Assembly: GCA_902777385.1 (NCBI GenBank)
Contig: CACYTP010000004.1
Location: forward strand, 124,001 to 188,000
Direction: 5' to 3'
Length of the DNA stretch: 64,000 nt
Origin: an uncultured bacterium
Lineage (GTDB): Bacteria; Cyanobacteriota; Vampirovibrionia; Gastranaerophilales; Gastranaerophilaceae
Part shown: positions 40,913-50,710 of the stretch, piece after piece
How positions within the stretch are numbered: position 1 is the stretch's first letter
Layout of the letters: each line of letters begins with the position of its first letter
The notes under the pieces: model-generated
What the model was told of the DNA's origin: nothing
The model's input: the letters and a program-made list of their open reading frames with translations, nothing else
Database searches by the model: none
Made by a program: the position numbers and the translations under genes

Positions 40913-40918
40913 TATAAT
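40913..40918 (+). promoter_or_regulatory. -10 box 5 bp before the next gene's ATG (leaderless)
   Basis: A perfect TATAAT at 40913-40918 lies immediately before ATG 40924, without a Shine-Dalgarno sequence. The -35 is weak. Confidence 0.4.
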
Positions 40919-40923
40919 TCAAT

Positions 40924-42594
40924 ATGAATAAAATCAGTCAAATCTATAGCAATAATCTATACCAGATAAATCATAGCAAATTAAGTAAATTTTTCCCTGC
41001 ACACAATTGGAATTATTGTGTACAGAATGATGCTGTTGATGAATACAGCAAAAATTCTGACCAAAATTCTGACAATAAAAAACGCAGCGACAAATTTATT
41101 ATTCCTGCTATGTTTATTGCAGGCACAGGGCTTATATTGCTCTCAAAAGGTGCCCAGAAAAGCACTCGAAAAATTTTGGAAACTATTAAAAATCACATGG
41201 AAGAAAATGCTGATATCATCCCTCTTGGTGAGTCAAAAAGGAAAAACCTTTTATATGAGCATACTACCAGAAGATTAAATTCATTTATTCGTAAACTGGA
41301 AAGTATCAATAATATCAACTCGCTTAAAGATATTTTGTTCATGAAGCTTATGTTCAAAACATCGCCAACTAAAAAAATTCACGAATCTATCACAAAATTT
41401 TTTGAAAAATTATCAATTGATACAGTTAAAAAATCTTACCGAAAAACACAAAAAGAATTTGATAAAATGTATAAAGTTTTTGACGGACTTGACGATTATA
41501 TTCTAAAAAATAATTTGTTGGATGACGAAAAAATAGAATTTAAAGGACAAGAATATACTAAAAAGCAGCTCCTTGAAAAAGCTAAAGATTGCAGAGAAAC
41601 TGTTAAACTTGTTGTTGATGTATTTGTATGTGAAGGGGCATGGCAATCACGCTATGAGTACATAAAAAAAGCAACGAATAAACTCTACTCTGATTTTTGG
41701 GATGAATCATTTAAGGGCTTCTGGACAAAAAATAATAAATTTAAAAATCAAGAAATGTGGCAAACCTTTATCGCCGCAGAACAGGTAAAACAGAATAAAT
41801 CAGATTTATTTAAAACAATTGCATTTTCCAGAAATGTACTATCATTTACTGATGCAGAAAAAGCAACTTATCTCTCAGACTATGTTAAAAACCTTGATAA
41901 TATTATTGCACCAAATGATGACAAAAGTATTGCTATTCTTAAAAGACTGGAATGGTTTACAAAAGATACAAATACCATAAAAGAAAACAGTCAAAATATA
42001 CTGAAAGAACTCGATAATCTCGAGCAAACCCCTCTTATGCTAACTGCTAACGAACATATTAACTCTGTTAAACTTGAAGACAAAGCCACAAATATAAAAC
42101 TTATCAGAGATATCATAAAAGAATATGCTCACAAAGAATTAAAAGAGGAAGAAAAAGCTACAGGTGAATTGCAGGACATGCTGGATATTTACTATAAGCT
42201 TGCACCGTTTGAAGTAGCCAAATCCGGTGCCGCAAGAGCCGCACAAAGAGCCGTTAACGCTTTTGATAAATCCGTTGAAATAGAAGCCGGTGAATTTTTT
42301 GACAAAACAAGAGATTTAGACTTGGGTTCTGCCCCGACAGATATGCTTACCCTGCTTACATCTGCCGGAATGATTACTTATGGTCTTATCAGGGCAAAAA
42401 ATAATGATGAAAAAACTTCCGTAATGTTAAAATCCGGAATTCCAATAATCGGAGCGGTTACAACCTCTCTAATATCCGCAACAAAGCTCATCTCAGGCAG
42501 CAAGTCCATTGCACTCGGTATTGTATCAGGTATTGTCCTTAATCAGGCTGGAAAAATTGTCGATAATTACAGAAAACAATTAAAAAATAAATAA
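40924..42594 (+). CDS. Large protein of unknown function with membrane segments at both ends
   Basis: This is a 556-residue protein. There is a hydrophobic segment at about residues 58-76 (FIIPAMFIAGTGLILLS) and two more near the C-terminus (about 460-485 and 500-540: PIIGAVTTSLISATKLI, SIALGIVSGIVLNQAG). In between is a roughly 380-residue helical, Lys/Glu-rich domain. KSGAARAAQRAVNAFDK may form an amphipathic turn. This suggests a protein anchored at both ends with a cytosolic helical bundle. I do not recognise the family; related large hypotheticals appear lineage-specific. A leaderless start is likely. Confidence 0.55.
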   Translation: MNKISQIYSNNLYQINHSKLSKFFPAHNWNYCVQNDAVDEYSKNSDQNSDNKKRSDKFIIPAMFIAGTGLILLSKGAQKSTRKILETIKNHMEENADIIPLGESKRKNLLYEHTTRRLNSFIRKLESINNINSLKDILFMKLMFKTSPTKKIHESITKFFEKLSIDTVKKSYRKTQKEFDKMYKVFDGLDDYILKNNLLDDEKIEFKGQEYTKKQLLEKAKDCRETVKLVVDVFVCEGAWQSRYEYIKKATNKLYSDFWDESFKGFWTKNNKFKNQEMWQTFIAAEQVKQNKSDLFKTIAFSRNVLSFTDAEKATYLSDYVKNLDNIIAPNDDKSIAILKRLEWFTKDTNTIKENSQNILKELDNLEQTPLMLTANEHINSVKLEDKATNIKLIRDIIKEYAHKELKEEEKATGELQDMLDIYYKLAPFEVAKSGAARAAQRAVNAFDKSVEIEAGEFFDKTRDLDLGSAPTDMLTLLTSAGMITYGLIRAKNNDEKTSVMLKSGIPIIGAVTTSLISATKLISGSKSIALGIVSGIVLNQAGKIVDNYRKQLKNK

Positions 42595-42639
42595 ATTATT
42601 TGATTGCATTATATATAAAATGCTAAAAATTTAAAAACA

Positions 42640-42665
42640 GAGGTACATCATAATTGATGTACCTC
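42640..42665. terminator. Hairpin between two convergent genes
   Basis: GAGGTACATCA/TGATGTACCTC around TAAT. The flanking T-tracts are short, so termination strength is uncertain. Confidence 0.45.
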
Positions 42666-42721
42666 GATTTATTATTTCTTCGCATTTCACAGGCGAAGCA
42701 TCTTTTGATGTGCCTCAGGCA

Positions 42722-45700
42722 CTATTTCAATAAAGCACCGACTGCTTTGTACACATCCATACGGGTTGCGGCATCTTTTTGTGCCTTTGCGTACAAGTCT
42801 TCTGCTGCTTCAGGATTTGTCTTAAGAAGTGATTTATATCTGCCTTCACTTCTGATGAATTCCTGATAATCAGCTTTCGGTTCTTTAGCGTCCCAAGTGA
42901 ACGGAACTTCTGCTTCCGGATTGTATCTGAACAATGGGAAGTATCCTGCTTCAACTGCACGTTTTTGTTCTGTCTGAGTCTTAGACATATCAATACCGTG
43001 AGCGATACAAGGAGCATAAGCGAAGATGATTGAAGGTCCGTTGTATGCTTCAGCTTCTTGGAATGCTTTTAGAGTTTGAGCTCTGTCTGCACCCAATGCT
43101 ACTGATGCAACGTAAACGTAACCGTAAGACATACTCATCAATGCCATATTCTTCTTGTAAGTTCTCTTACCGCCTGTAGCGAATTTTGCAACAGCACCGG
43201 TTGGAGTTGATTTAGAAGCCTGACCGCCTGTGTTTGAATAAACTTCGGTATCAAGAACTAAGATATTAACGTTTTGTCCTTGTGCAAGAACGTGGTCAAT
43301 ACCGCCGTATCCGATATCGTTAGCCCATCCGTCACCACCGATAATCCAAACTGATTTATCTGTGAAGTAGTCTTCCAGTTCTTTAATTTTCTTAATTGTA
43401 TCGCATCCGCATTCTTTTGCGTATTTTTCGATAACAACTTTTGCAGCGTTTTGAGCAGCAACTGCTTCTTCTGTCTTTGAATTATCCCAATGTGACATAG
43501 CTTCTGTTAATGCAGCCTTCAAATCAGCAGGAGCATCTTCTTTTGATAAAACTTTTTCAACATTTTCTTTCAAAAGTTCTCTGTTAGAATCTACTGCTAA
43601 TCTCATACCGTAACCGAATTCAGCATTGTCTTCAAATAATGAATTAGCCCAAGCCGGTCCTCTGCCTTCCTTAGTCTTAGTATAAGGAATTGTAGGGAAA
43701 GTACCTGAGTAAATTGAAGAACAACCTGTTGCGTTAGCAACGATTGTATTTTCCCCGAATAATTGAGAAACCAATTTAACGTAAGGAGTTTCACCACAAC
43801 CTGCACAAGCACCTGAGAACTCAAACAACGGTTTTCTTAGCATTGCACCCTTAATTGTCTTAGTTGTGTTTTTACCCATTACATTGTCAGGTAAAGCGTC
43901 AAAGAATTTTTCATTAACAACTTCGCCTGCAGCTTCTTCAGCCTCGATAGTTGACCATCTGAAAGCTTGTTTTTCAGGAGCCATTTTCATTGTAGGACAT
44001 TGATCAACACAAACACCGCAACCTGTACAATCTTTGCAGTAAACCTGAACTTTGAATTTTTCATCAGCTAATGCAGGTCTTGCTGCAACTGTTTTGAATG
44101 ATTCAGGAGCGTTTGCCAAGTCTTTTGCTTCAATAAGTTTTGTTCTTACTGCAGCGTGAGGACAAGCTGATGCACAAACGCCACACTGTAAGCAGTTTTC
44201 AGGTACCCATTGTGGAACTCTAGGAGCAATACCACGTTTTTCTAAACAAGCTGTACCTGTCGGAATAACACCGTCAACACTCATAGCTGAAACAGGGATG
44301 TCATCACCCTTTTGTCTCATTGAAGGTTCAATGATTTTCTTAGCAAATTCATCTGCGTCAGCCGGAATCATTTCAACGTGATCAGCGTGAGCTACACCGT
44401 CTAATGAAGCTGGGATAACAACTTCTTCAGTTGCATTGATAGCTGCATCAATTAACGCTAAGTTCATGTTAACAACATCATCACCTTTTTTCTTAAAGGT
44501 TTTCTTAGTCATTTCTTTCATACCTTCATAAGCTTGTTCAAACGGAATAATTCCTGAAACTTTGAAGTATGCAACCATCATAACGGTATTTGCACCCTTA
44601 CCTCTTAAACCGGGTTGTTCGTGGATAAGTTTTTCAGCATCAACATTGTAGAATTTAATCTTCTTGTTGATGATAGTTTCTTGCATATCTCTTGTTAAGT
44701 GAGAGAAAGCTTCTTCCTTAGACCAAGGTGAATTAAGCAAGAACGTACCGCCTTCTTTAATGCCTTTCAATAAATCATATCTGCCAACATAAGCATGAGC
44801 AGAACATGATACGAAATCAGGTGCTGTGATTAAATAAGTAGATTTAATTGGCTTGTCACCAAATCTCAAGTGAGAAACGGTAACACCAAATGATTTCTTA
44901 GAGTCGTAAGCAAAGTATGCCTGAGCATCTTTATTTGTGTATTGACCGATAATCTTAATTGAGTTTTTGTTAGCACCAACGGTACCATCTGAACCTAAGC
45001 CCCAGAACATGCAATTTGTTGTTCCCTCAGGTTCTGTAACGATATGTTCTTTAATTTCTAAAGATTTATGAGTTACATCATCATTGATACCAACTGTAAA
45101 TCCGTGGAAACCGTTGTTTTCAGAATGTTTGTAAATAGCAAGAACCATTGACGGAGTGAATTCTTTAGAAGCCAAACCGTAACGACCGCCAATTACTCTG
45201 ATATCTTTATTTTCTAATGCTGCAACAACATCTAAGTATAAAGGTTCACCGATAGATCCCGGTTCTTTAGTTCTGTCCATTGCAACAATACGTTTAACAG
45301 ATTTAGGAAGAGCTTCATTAAATCTCTTAACGTCGAAAGGTCTGTATAATCTGACTTTAACCAAACCGTATTTAGTACCTCTTGTAGAATTCAAGTATTC
45401 GATTGTTTCTTCAATAGTTTCACAACCTGAACCCATAGCTACGATAACGTCAGTAGCGTCAGGAGCACCAACATAATCAAACGGATGATATTGACGACCT
45501 GTAACTTTTGCTACTTTATCCATATATTCCTGTACAATTTCAGGAACAGCTTCATAGTATTTGTTAGAAGTTTCACGACCTTGGAAGTAAACGTCACCGT
45601 TTTGAGCACCAACTTTTGAAACAGGAGCTTCAGGACGTAATGCTCTTTGTCTGAATTCTTCAATATATTTAGGTTCAACTAATGAAGCAATATCTTCATA

Positions 45701-46261
45701 AGAAATTTCTTCAATTTTGTGTACTTCGTGAGAAGTTCTAAAACCATCAAAGAACTGCAAGAAAGGAACTTTTGCTTTATAAGTTGATAAGTGAGCTACT
45801 AAAGCCAAATCCATTTCTTCCTGAACGCTGTTTGCTGCTAACATTGCATAACCTGTATTTCTGCAAGCCATAACGTCTGTATGATCACCAAAAATTGCTA
45901 AAGATTGGGCAGCCAATGCACGAGCCGCAACGTGAATAACGTGCGGAAGCATTTCGCCGGCAACTTTATGCATTACGGGAATCATCAACAATAAACCTTG
46001 AGATGCCGTATATGTTGATGTTAAAGAACCTGCGGCAAGAGAACCATGAACTGCACCTGCAGCTCCGGCTTCAGATTGCATTTCGGCAACTCTAACTTCT
46101 TTGCCCCAAATGTTTTTCTTGTGTTGAGATGCCCATTCATCAATCCATTCACCCATTGTAGATGAAGGAGTGATAGGGTAGATTGCGGATACTTCGCTCA
46201 GTGCATAAGCAACATGTGCTGCGGCGTAGTTACCGTCAACTGTTATTGTTTTACCAGCCAT
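42722..46261 (-). CDS. nifJ: Pyruvate:ferredoxin (flavodoxin) oxidoreductase
   Basis: This 1179-residue single-chain PFOR oxidises pyruvate to acetyl-CoA and CO2 and reduces ferredoxin or flavodoxin. Domains run in order: the N-terminal pyrimidine-binding domain (YPITPSSTMGEWID), a gamma domain (MFWGLGSDGTVGANKNSI), a ferredoxin region with CLQCGVCASACP and CKDCTGCGVCVDQCP, then the TPP domain with FSGACAGCGETPY, IIGGDGWANDIGYGG and YSNTGGQASKSTP. All expected cluster Cys were found. It is monocistronic with AAGGAGG upstream. Its reduced ferredoxin is the natural donor for HydABC. Confidence 0.97.
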   Translation of the reverse strand: MAGKTITVDGNYAAAHVAYALSEVSAIYPITPSSTMGEWIDEWASQHKKNIWGKEVRVAEMQSEAGAAGAVHGSLAAGSLTSTYTASQGLLLMIPVMHKVAGEMLPHVIHVAARALAAQSLAIFGDHTDVMACRNTGYAMLAANSVQEEMDLALVAHLSTYKAKVPFLQFFDGFRTSHEVHKIEEISYEDIASLVEPKYIEEFRQRALRPEAPVSKVGAQNGDVYFQGRETSNKYYEAVPEIVQEYMDKVAKVTGRQYHPFDYVGAPDATDVIVAMGSGCETIEETIEYLNSTRGTKYGLVKVRLYRPFDVKRFNEALPKSVKRIVAMDRTKEPGSIGEPLYLDVVAALENKDIRVIGGRYGLASKEFTPSMVLAIYKHSENNGFHGFTVGINDDVTHKSLEIKEHIVTEPEGTTNCMFWGLGSDGTVGANKNSIKIIGQYTNKDAQAYFAYDSKKSFGVTVSHLRFGDKPIKSTYLITAPDFVSCSAHAYVGRYDLLKGIKEGGTFLLNSPWSKEEAFSHLTRDMQETIINKKIKFYNVDAEKLIHEQPGLRGKGANTVMMVAYFKVSGIIPFEQAYEGMKEMTKKTFKKKGDDVVNMNLALIDAAINATEEVVIPASLDGVAHADHVEMIPADADEFAKKIIEPSMRQKGDDIPVSAMSVDGVIPTGTACLEKRGIAPRVPQWVPENCLQCGVCASACPHAAVRTKLIEAKDLANAPESFKTVAARPALADEKFKVQVYCKDCTGCGVCVDQCPTMKMAPEKQAFRWSTIEAEEAAGEVVNEKFFDALPDNVMGKNTTKTIKGAMLRKPLFEFSGACAGCGETPYVKLVSQLFGENTIVANATGCSSIYSGTFPTIPYTKTKEGRGPAWANSLFEDNAEFGYGMRLAVDSNRELLKENVEKVLSKEDAPADLKAALTEAMSHWDNSKTEEAVAAQNAAKVVIEKYAKECGCDTIKKIKELEDYFTDKSVWIIGGDGWANDIGYGGIDHVLAQGQNVNILVLDTEVYSNTGGQASKSTPTGAVAKFATGGKRTYKKNMALMSMSYGYVYVASVALGADRAQTLKAFQEAEAYNGPSIIFAYAPCIAHGIDMSKTQTEQKRAVEAGYFPLFRYNPEAEVPFTWDAKEPKADYQEFIRSEGRYKSLLKTNPEAAEDLYAKAQKDAATRMDVYKAVGALLK

Positions 46262-46460
46262 AATTAATAACCTCCTTATTTAATACGCTAATTATGGTAC
46301 ACTATCATTTGATTACATGATAATACAAACATGAAAAATCGTCACGGAAAGTTTTAATTTAATTTGTTAACCCATGTTACAATTTTTAAAATTTTTATGT
46401 TTTTTTGTAAAATAAAATTCTTGAGGAACATTATCTTTTTGTGGAAGGAAGATTTTAAAA

Positions 46461-47831
46461 ATGAATATTGCCCCTATATTTTTTGGTAAATTAAATAATT
46501 ATAAAACAACAAACACAAATAATTACGCAGATAACAGACTAATCAAACCGAATTACAGGAACCAGTTAACACAAGATACCGTATCTTTTGGGATGGGAGC
46601 AATATCTGATACGATATGGCATAATTTTGTAAAGGATTTGCCGAGATTGAAGCGTATAGGTATGACATATCTTGATGCAACAGAAGCAATTGCGAATAAA
46701 CTTAAAGAAGACGGCATAGAATTTGTCAGAGATATGTTTGAAGCCACAGTTGTAAAAGAACCTGATTCTAAATTATCAAAAGTCAACCGTTCAAAAACTT
46801 TTGATGTAAGAGATGCAATAAGAACAACCTTATTTGTAAAAAATCCATACGATGTTTCTGTACTTTTTAACAGTATTTTACCTGAATATAAATTGAGAGG
46901 CTACAATATAGCGGATATTTCTACCTCGGTAGCTGATTTGATGGAACGCGGATATATGCCTTTTGAAGAAGCAAAGCGAATAACAGAATTCTTTAATATT
47001 CCACACACAAAAGAATCGCATAATAAGTTCTTTAGAGAACTTAAAAAACTTGGTTATGATTACGATGAAACCAAAAAAGTTCTGGCAGAATATCTAAAAG
47101 AAGGAAAAATTCCTAATGAAGATGAAATTATTGAGATTATCAAAACCTTAAGGAAGGATGCTCCGGACGTAGATATAAGGCTCAAAAAAAGCAGAATCAA
47201 CACATCTGATATACCGAAAGAATACAAATATACTCTTGGCAAACCTCAAAAATCAGGATATGAAGATATCCAAATCAGGTTTATAAGAGATGTTGATATA
47301 GATGCTAAAAATCCTGTTTATCACGAATTACTAATCCAATTTGGACCTACATATAACAGGAATGCTTTTAGAGAGCATAAATTGGTGTATGAACCGCTCA
47401 GATTATTCGGTGAACTTAATATAAATATGGATACGACAACCAAAGGCGTTGAAAACTATAAACTGCATCCGGAAAACGGTGTAAGTAAGTTTATATCTGA
47501 TATCAGAAAAATGTTCAGAGAAGGAGTATCCGAAAAACTCATTCAGAACGGTAAAAATGAAGATTTTTTGAATAATACTGAAGATAATAAAGAAATTTTC
47601 TTCTCAGAAAAAGAAATAAAAGATTTTGAACGCCGATTTAAAAATATTAAAGGCTTCCTGATTGAATATTACAATCAGGCAAGAGAACGTGCAAAAGTAA
47701 GTTCTATAACAACCGAAATTATTGAAAATGATTTTAAAGCCGACATGAAGCTCATAAATAAAATCCAAAAAGCATTAAAACAAACTATTGATACTATTAA
47801 CTACGAACACGGATTAAGAGATAACGGCTAA
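46461..47831 (+). CDS. Unknown protein, possible RelA/SpoT-type nucleotidyltransferase fold, with F-G motifs
   Basis: This is a 456-residue protein. The N-terminus MNIAPIFFGKLNN has F-F-G-K, and TVSFGMGAI follows near residue 43. The central part shows DVRDAIRTTLFVKNPYDVSVL, then GYEDIQIRF, HELLIQFGP and EHKLVYEPL. In order these resemble the D-x-x-R, GY-x-x-I, E-x-x-x-Q and EH-x-x-Y elements of RelA/SpoT synthetase domains, with a roughly 90-residue helical insertion. The match is by eye and several canonical residues are absent, so alarmone synthesis should not be assumed. It overlaps the convergent methyltransferase gene by 4 bp. Confidence 0.4.
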   Translation: MNIAPIFFGKLNNYKTTNTNNYADNRLIKPNYRNQLTQDTVSFGMGAISDTIWHNFVKDLPRLKRIGMTYLDATEAIANKLKEDGIEFVRDMFEATVVKEPDSKLSKVNRSKTFDVRDAIRTTLFVKNPYDVSVLFNSILPEYKLRGYNIADISTSVADLMERGYMPFEEAKRITEFFNIPHTKESHNKFFRELKKLGYDYDETKKVLAEYLKEGKIPNEDEIIEIIKTLRKDAPDVDIRLKKSRINTSDIPKEYKYTLGKPQKSGYEDIQIRFIRDVDIDAKNPVYHELLIQFGPTYNRNAFREHKLVYEPLRLFGELNINMDTTTKGVENYKLHPENGVSKFISDIRKMFREGVSEKLIQNGKNEDFLNNTEDNKEIFFSEKEIKDFERRFKNIKGFLIEYYNQARERAKVSSITTEIIENDFKADMKLINKIQKALKQTIDTINYEHGLRDNG

Positions 47832-49177
47832 GACATACTTATAACGGCAACCGTTTCAACGTGATATGTATGACAAAACATATCGAACGGCTGTACGGAT
47901 TGTAATTTGCAACCTTTTTCGAGTAAGTATTTTAAATCTCTTGCTAAAGTTGCAGGATTACAACTGACATATATTATTTTTTCTTTTGTGTGTTTTAAGG
48001 TTTCGTCTAAAGACTCTTTTGTACAACCTTTTCTGGGCGGATCTAGAATTGTTATATCAAATTTTCTTTTAACTTTTTTAAGATATTTTGTCGTATCCTC
48101 GGCAAATAATTCAACATTTTTGATGTTATTCAGTTCTAAAACTTCCTTAGCTTTTTCTATAGAATTTTTATTAAATTCAACACTTACAACTCCTTTAGAT
48201 ACATCACTGACAAGTATTCCAAAAGTTGCTATCCCTGCATAAGCATCAAGAACTGTCGGATTATCAGTTTTTTTAATTTCATTTTTCACATAAGCAAAAA
48301 TATTTTCCGCACTTTTCGGATTAACCTGAAAAAATGTATCAGCACCGATTTTAAAAGTTTTATCAAGCACTTTTTCTTCAACAAAATCCTGTCCGGCAAC
48401 ACACAGAGTGCTTTCAGAAAGTATCACATTTGTTTGTTTTGGGTTTAAATTTAAGCATACGCCAACAACTTCCGGAAATTTCTTATAAATATCTCGGGCG
48501 AAATCCTCAGAATTTTTAAAAGATTTTTTGGCATTTAAAACAAGTGTAACCAGAACTTTCCCATCCATTGCCGATACTCTTAATACAACGTGTCTTAAAT
48601 CTCCTGTGTGTTTTTTTTCGTTGTATCCGCTTATCTTAAATAATTCAGCATTTTCTCTTATATATTCTATGATACTATCACATATTGCAGGCTGAATAGG
48701 ACAATGTTTTATATTTACAATATCGTGACTTTGCGGTTTATAATACCCTGCAAGCAGCCTCTTTGATACTTTTGTCTGAGAAATCGGATATTGTACTTTG
48801 TGTCTGTATTGTATATTATTCGGGCTTGGAACTGTTAACGGCACATCAAACTCAATTCCGCCTATAGAGTGCAGAGCATCTTGAACAATACTACGTTTCA
48901 TCTCTAACTGATAATTGTAATCTGCATATTGCAATTGGCAAGCACCGCAAACTTTTTGCATAGGACAAAAAGGAGATACTCTGTGCGGTGAAGGATTAAT
49001 AATCTCAAGAATTTCAGCATTTGCAAAATTCTTATTAACCTCAGATATTTTTACCCTTAACTTATCATCAGGACAAGCTCCCTCAACAAAAATAACAAAT
49101 CCGTCAATTCTTGCTATTCCTGTTCCGAGATTTGAGATTTTTTCAATATTAACAATCAGCTCATCATCACGTTTCAT
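47828..49177 (-). CDS. RumA/RlmCD-type 23S rRNA (uracil-C5)-methyltransferase
   Basis: This 449-residue enzyme methylates C5 of a uridine in rRNA using SAM. It has an N-terminal TRAM domain (residues about 8-60), a [4Fe-4S]-type Cys set (CPMQKVCGACQLQ, with a further CP in KHCPIQP), SAM motif VLDAYAGIATFGI, catalytic-site DPPRKGC and VSCNPATLARDL. The catalytic Cys is in the VSCNP element. Which uridine is modified (the position 1939 or 747 type) cannot be told by eye. Possible confusion with TrmA is unlikely given the TRAM domain. Confidence 0.9.
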   Translation of the reverse strand: MKRDDELIVNIEKISNLGTGIARIDGFVIFVEGACPDDKLRVKISEVNKNFANAEILEIINPSPHRVSPFCPMQKVCGACQLQYADYNYQLEMKRSIVQDALHSIGGIEFDVPLTVPSPNNIQYRHKVQYPISQTKVSKRLLAGYYKPQSHDIVNIKHCPIQPAICDSIIEYIRENAELFKISGYNEKKHTGDLRHVVLRVSAMDGKVLVTLVLNAKKSFKNSEDFARDIYKKFPEVVGVCLNLNPKQTNVILSESTLCVAGQDFVEEKVLDKTFKIGADTFFQVNPKSAENIFAYVKNEIKKTDNPTVLDAYAGIATFGILVSDVSKGVVSVEFNKNSIEKAKEVLELNNIKNVELFAEDTTKYLKKVKRKFDITILDPPRKGCTKESLDETLKHTKEKIIYVSCNPATLARDLKYLLEKGCKLQSVQPFDMFCHTYHVETVAVISMS

Positions 49178-49248
49178 AACAAGTTTATAATAATATAAAA
49201 AACATAATTAAATACAACTTAATAAAAATTTTATACAGAATCTTAATA

Positions 49249-50589
49249 TTACAAATTTAAAGAATGAATAAAAAGTTCACCAACTTTTTTGTTATATTCC
49301 ATTCCGTCATCTGATGCAAAAAGGTTTTTCCAATGACTTTGAGGGGTTCCGTCAACAGAATAAGACGGATTAGACATCATAAGATGATGAGTATTGGTGT
49401 CATATCTTAAAGGAAATAAATCTTCCATTTGCATAAAACTCGCCAATTTGTCACTTGGATATTCATAAGCAAACAAAGAATTATGAATTCTTCTTAGACG
49501 TTCTTCATAACTGCGTCCGCCTGTATCATTATCATTTGAAACTTCGATACCCGGAGAATAATTTTTTGAATATTTATGATCAATGGCTTTATCTCTTACG
49601 GTATGGAAATCATCCGGTTCAATATAGCCCGTACCCGTTGACAATCCAAGATTTTCATATCTGGCAAAATCTCCGGTACTTTTTTCACCGACAAAACTCA
49701 AATGAGTATTTCCCGTTCTGCTTCTTATCTCGTGAATTATGTACTGCATTTGTTCATAACTCGGCAATGCCCCTACTCCGGTGTAATTTTCCATATCATA
49801 TCCGCCTATATGCTTTGCAGAGTCAATAAATATAGCTTCAAATCCCGTATTTATGAGTTCGATATGAGAATTTAAAAACAGATTAAAGTGTTCTTCATTT
49901 TCCCAACTGAAAGTAACATCACTTCCGTCAGACTGCACCACTTTTATCTGGTCGGCAGATATAACTGTTCTAAAGCCTGTTTTTAATCCGTGGAAATTTG
50001 CTAAGTCATTAAATGCTCTAAACTGCTCTGTGGGGGACACCTTATCAACTATTTCATAATCTATAATATTTTTGCTGTAACCGAGGTTCAGCTTTATTCC
50101 ATATATGGAATTTTCCTCTTCGGCTGGTTTATTAAACCCATCTCCATATATATTCGGAAAAATTTGGGATAAAATTACGCAATTTGCCCAGCTTTTTGCA
50201 CTTGGCGGAATGGCAGGCAGAAGTTTCATTACCGACAATAGTCCTCTTCGGCAAGTATTATTGCTCATTTCAGCAATTGCACGATTATTTATCTCAATAT
50301 AATTTGCGATTACGCCCCAATTATCACCGTAATTCGGAGTTTCAATATTATCAGGGAAATATTCATAAAAAATTCCATCCTGACTTAATGTAGCTAATGA
50401 GGAAACCGCTTCATTAAGACTTCTTGTTAACAATTGGTATGGCAGCACTCCTGCAAGCCATTTTCTCATGCCTGATACATACTGATATTCCACAGAAAAT
50501 TTGTCATAATGAAGTGCAGTATCTTGCTTATAGACTTTTAACAATCTATTAACGGTATTCATAAATTTATTGTAGAATTTCTGTTCCAC
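49249..50589 (-). CDS. Divergent alpha-amylase-like (GH13-type?) protein
   Basis: This is a 446-residue soluble protein without a signal peptide. GFEAIFIDSAKHIGG resembles amylase region II (nucleophile Asp in GFRIDAAKH), LSFVGEKS recalls region III (acid Glu) and VSNDNDTGGR recalls the region IV NHD, with His replaced by Asn/Asp. The usual region I D-V-V-x-N-H was not found, so the family call is tentative and a key residue may be changed. The likely start is a GTG at 50589; the AAAAG just before it is a poor ribosome site. A cytosolic glycoside phosphorylase or hydrolase is possible. Confidence 0.4.
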   Translation of the reverse strand: MEQKFYNKFMNTVNRLLKVYKQDTALHYDKFSVEYQYVSGMRKWLAGVLPYQLLTRSLNEAVSSLATLSQDGIFYEYFPDNIETPNYGDNWGVIANYIEINNRAIAEMSNNTCRRGLLSVMKLLPAIPPSAKSWANCVILSQIFPNIYGDGFNKPAEEENSIYGIKLNLGYSKNIIDYEIVDKVSPTEQFRAFNDLANFHGLKTGFRTVISADQIKVVQSDGSDVTFSWENEEHFNLFLNSHIELINTGFEAIFIDSAKHIGGYDMENYTGVGALPSYEQMQYIIHEIRSRTGNTHLSFVGEKSTGDFARYENLGLSTGTGYIEPDDFHTVRDKAIDHKYSKNYSPGIEVSNDNDTGGRSYEERLRRIHNSLFAYEYPSDKLASFMQMEDLFPLRYDTNTHHLMMSNPSYSVDGTPQSHWKNLFASDDGMEYNKKVGELFIHSLNL

Positions 50590-50710
50590 CTTTTCATTAA
50601 TAAAAACTATTAGATTAATAAAATAAAATTAATACAAATGACTATATAAATATCTTTCAACAGAATCTTGGAGTATAATAGATATGAAATTAGGTTAAAG
50701 GAGTTAACAA

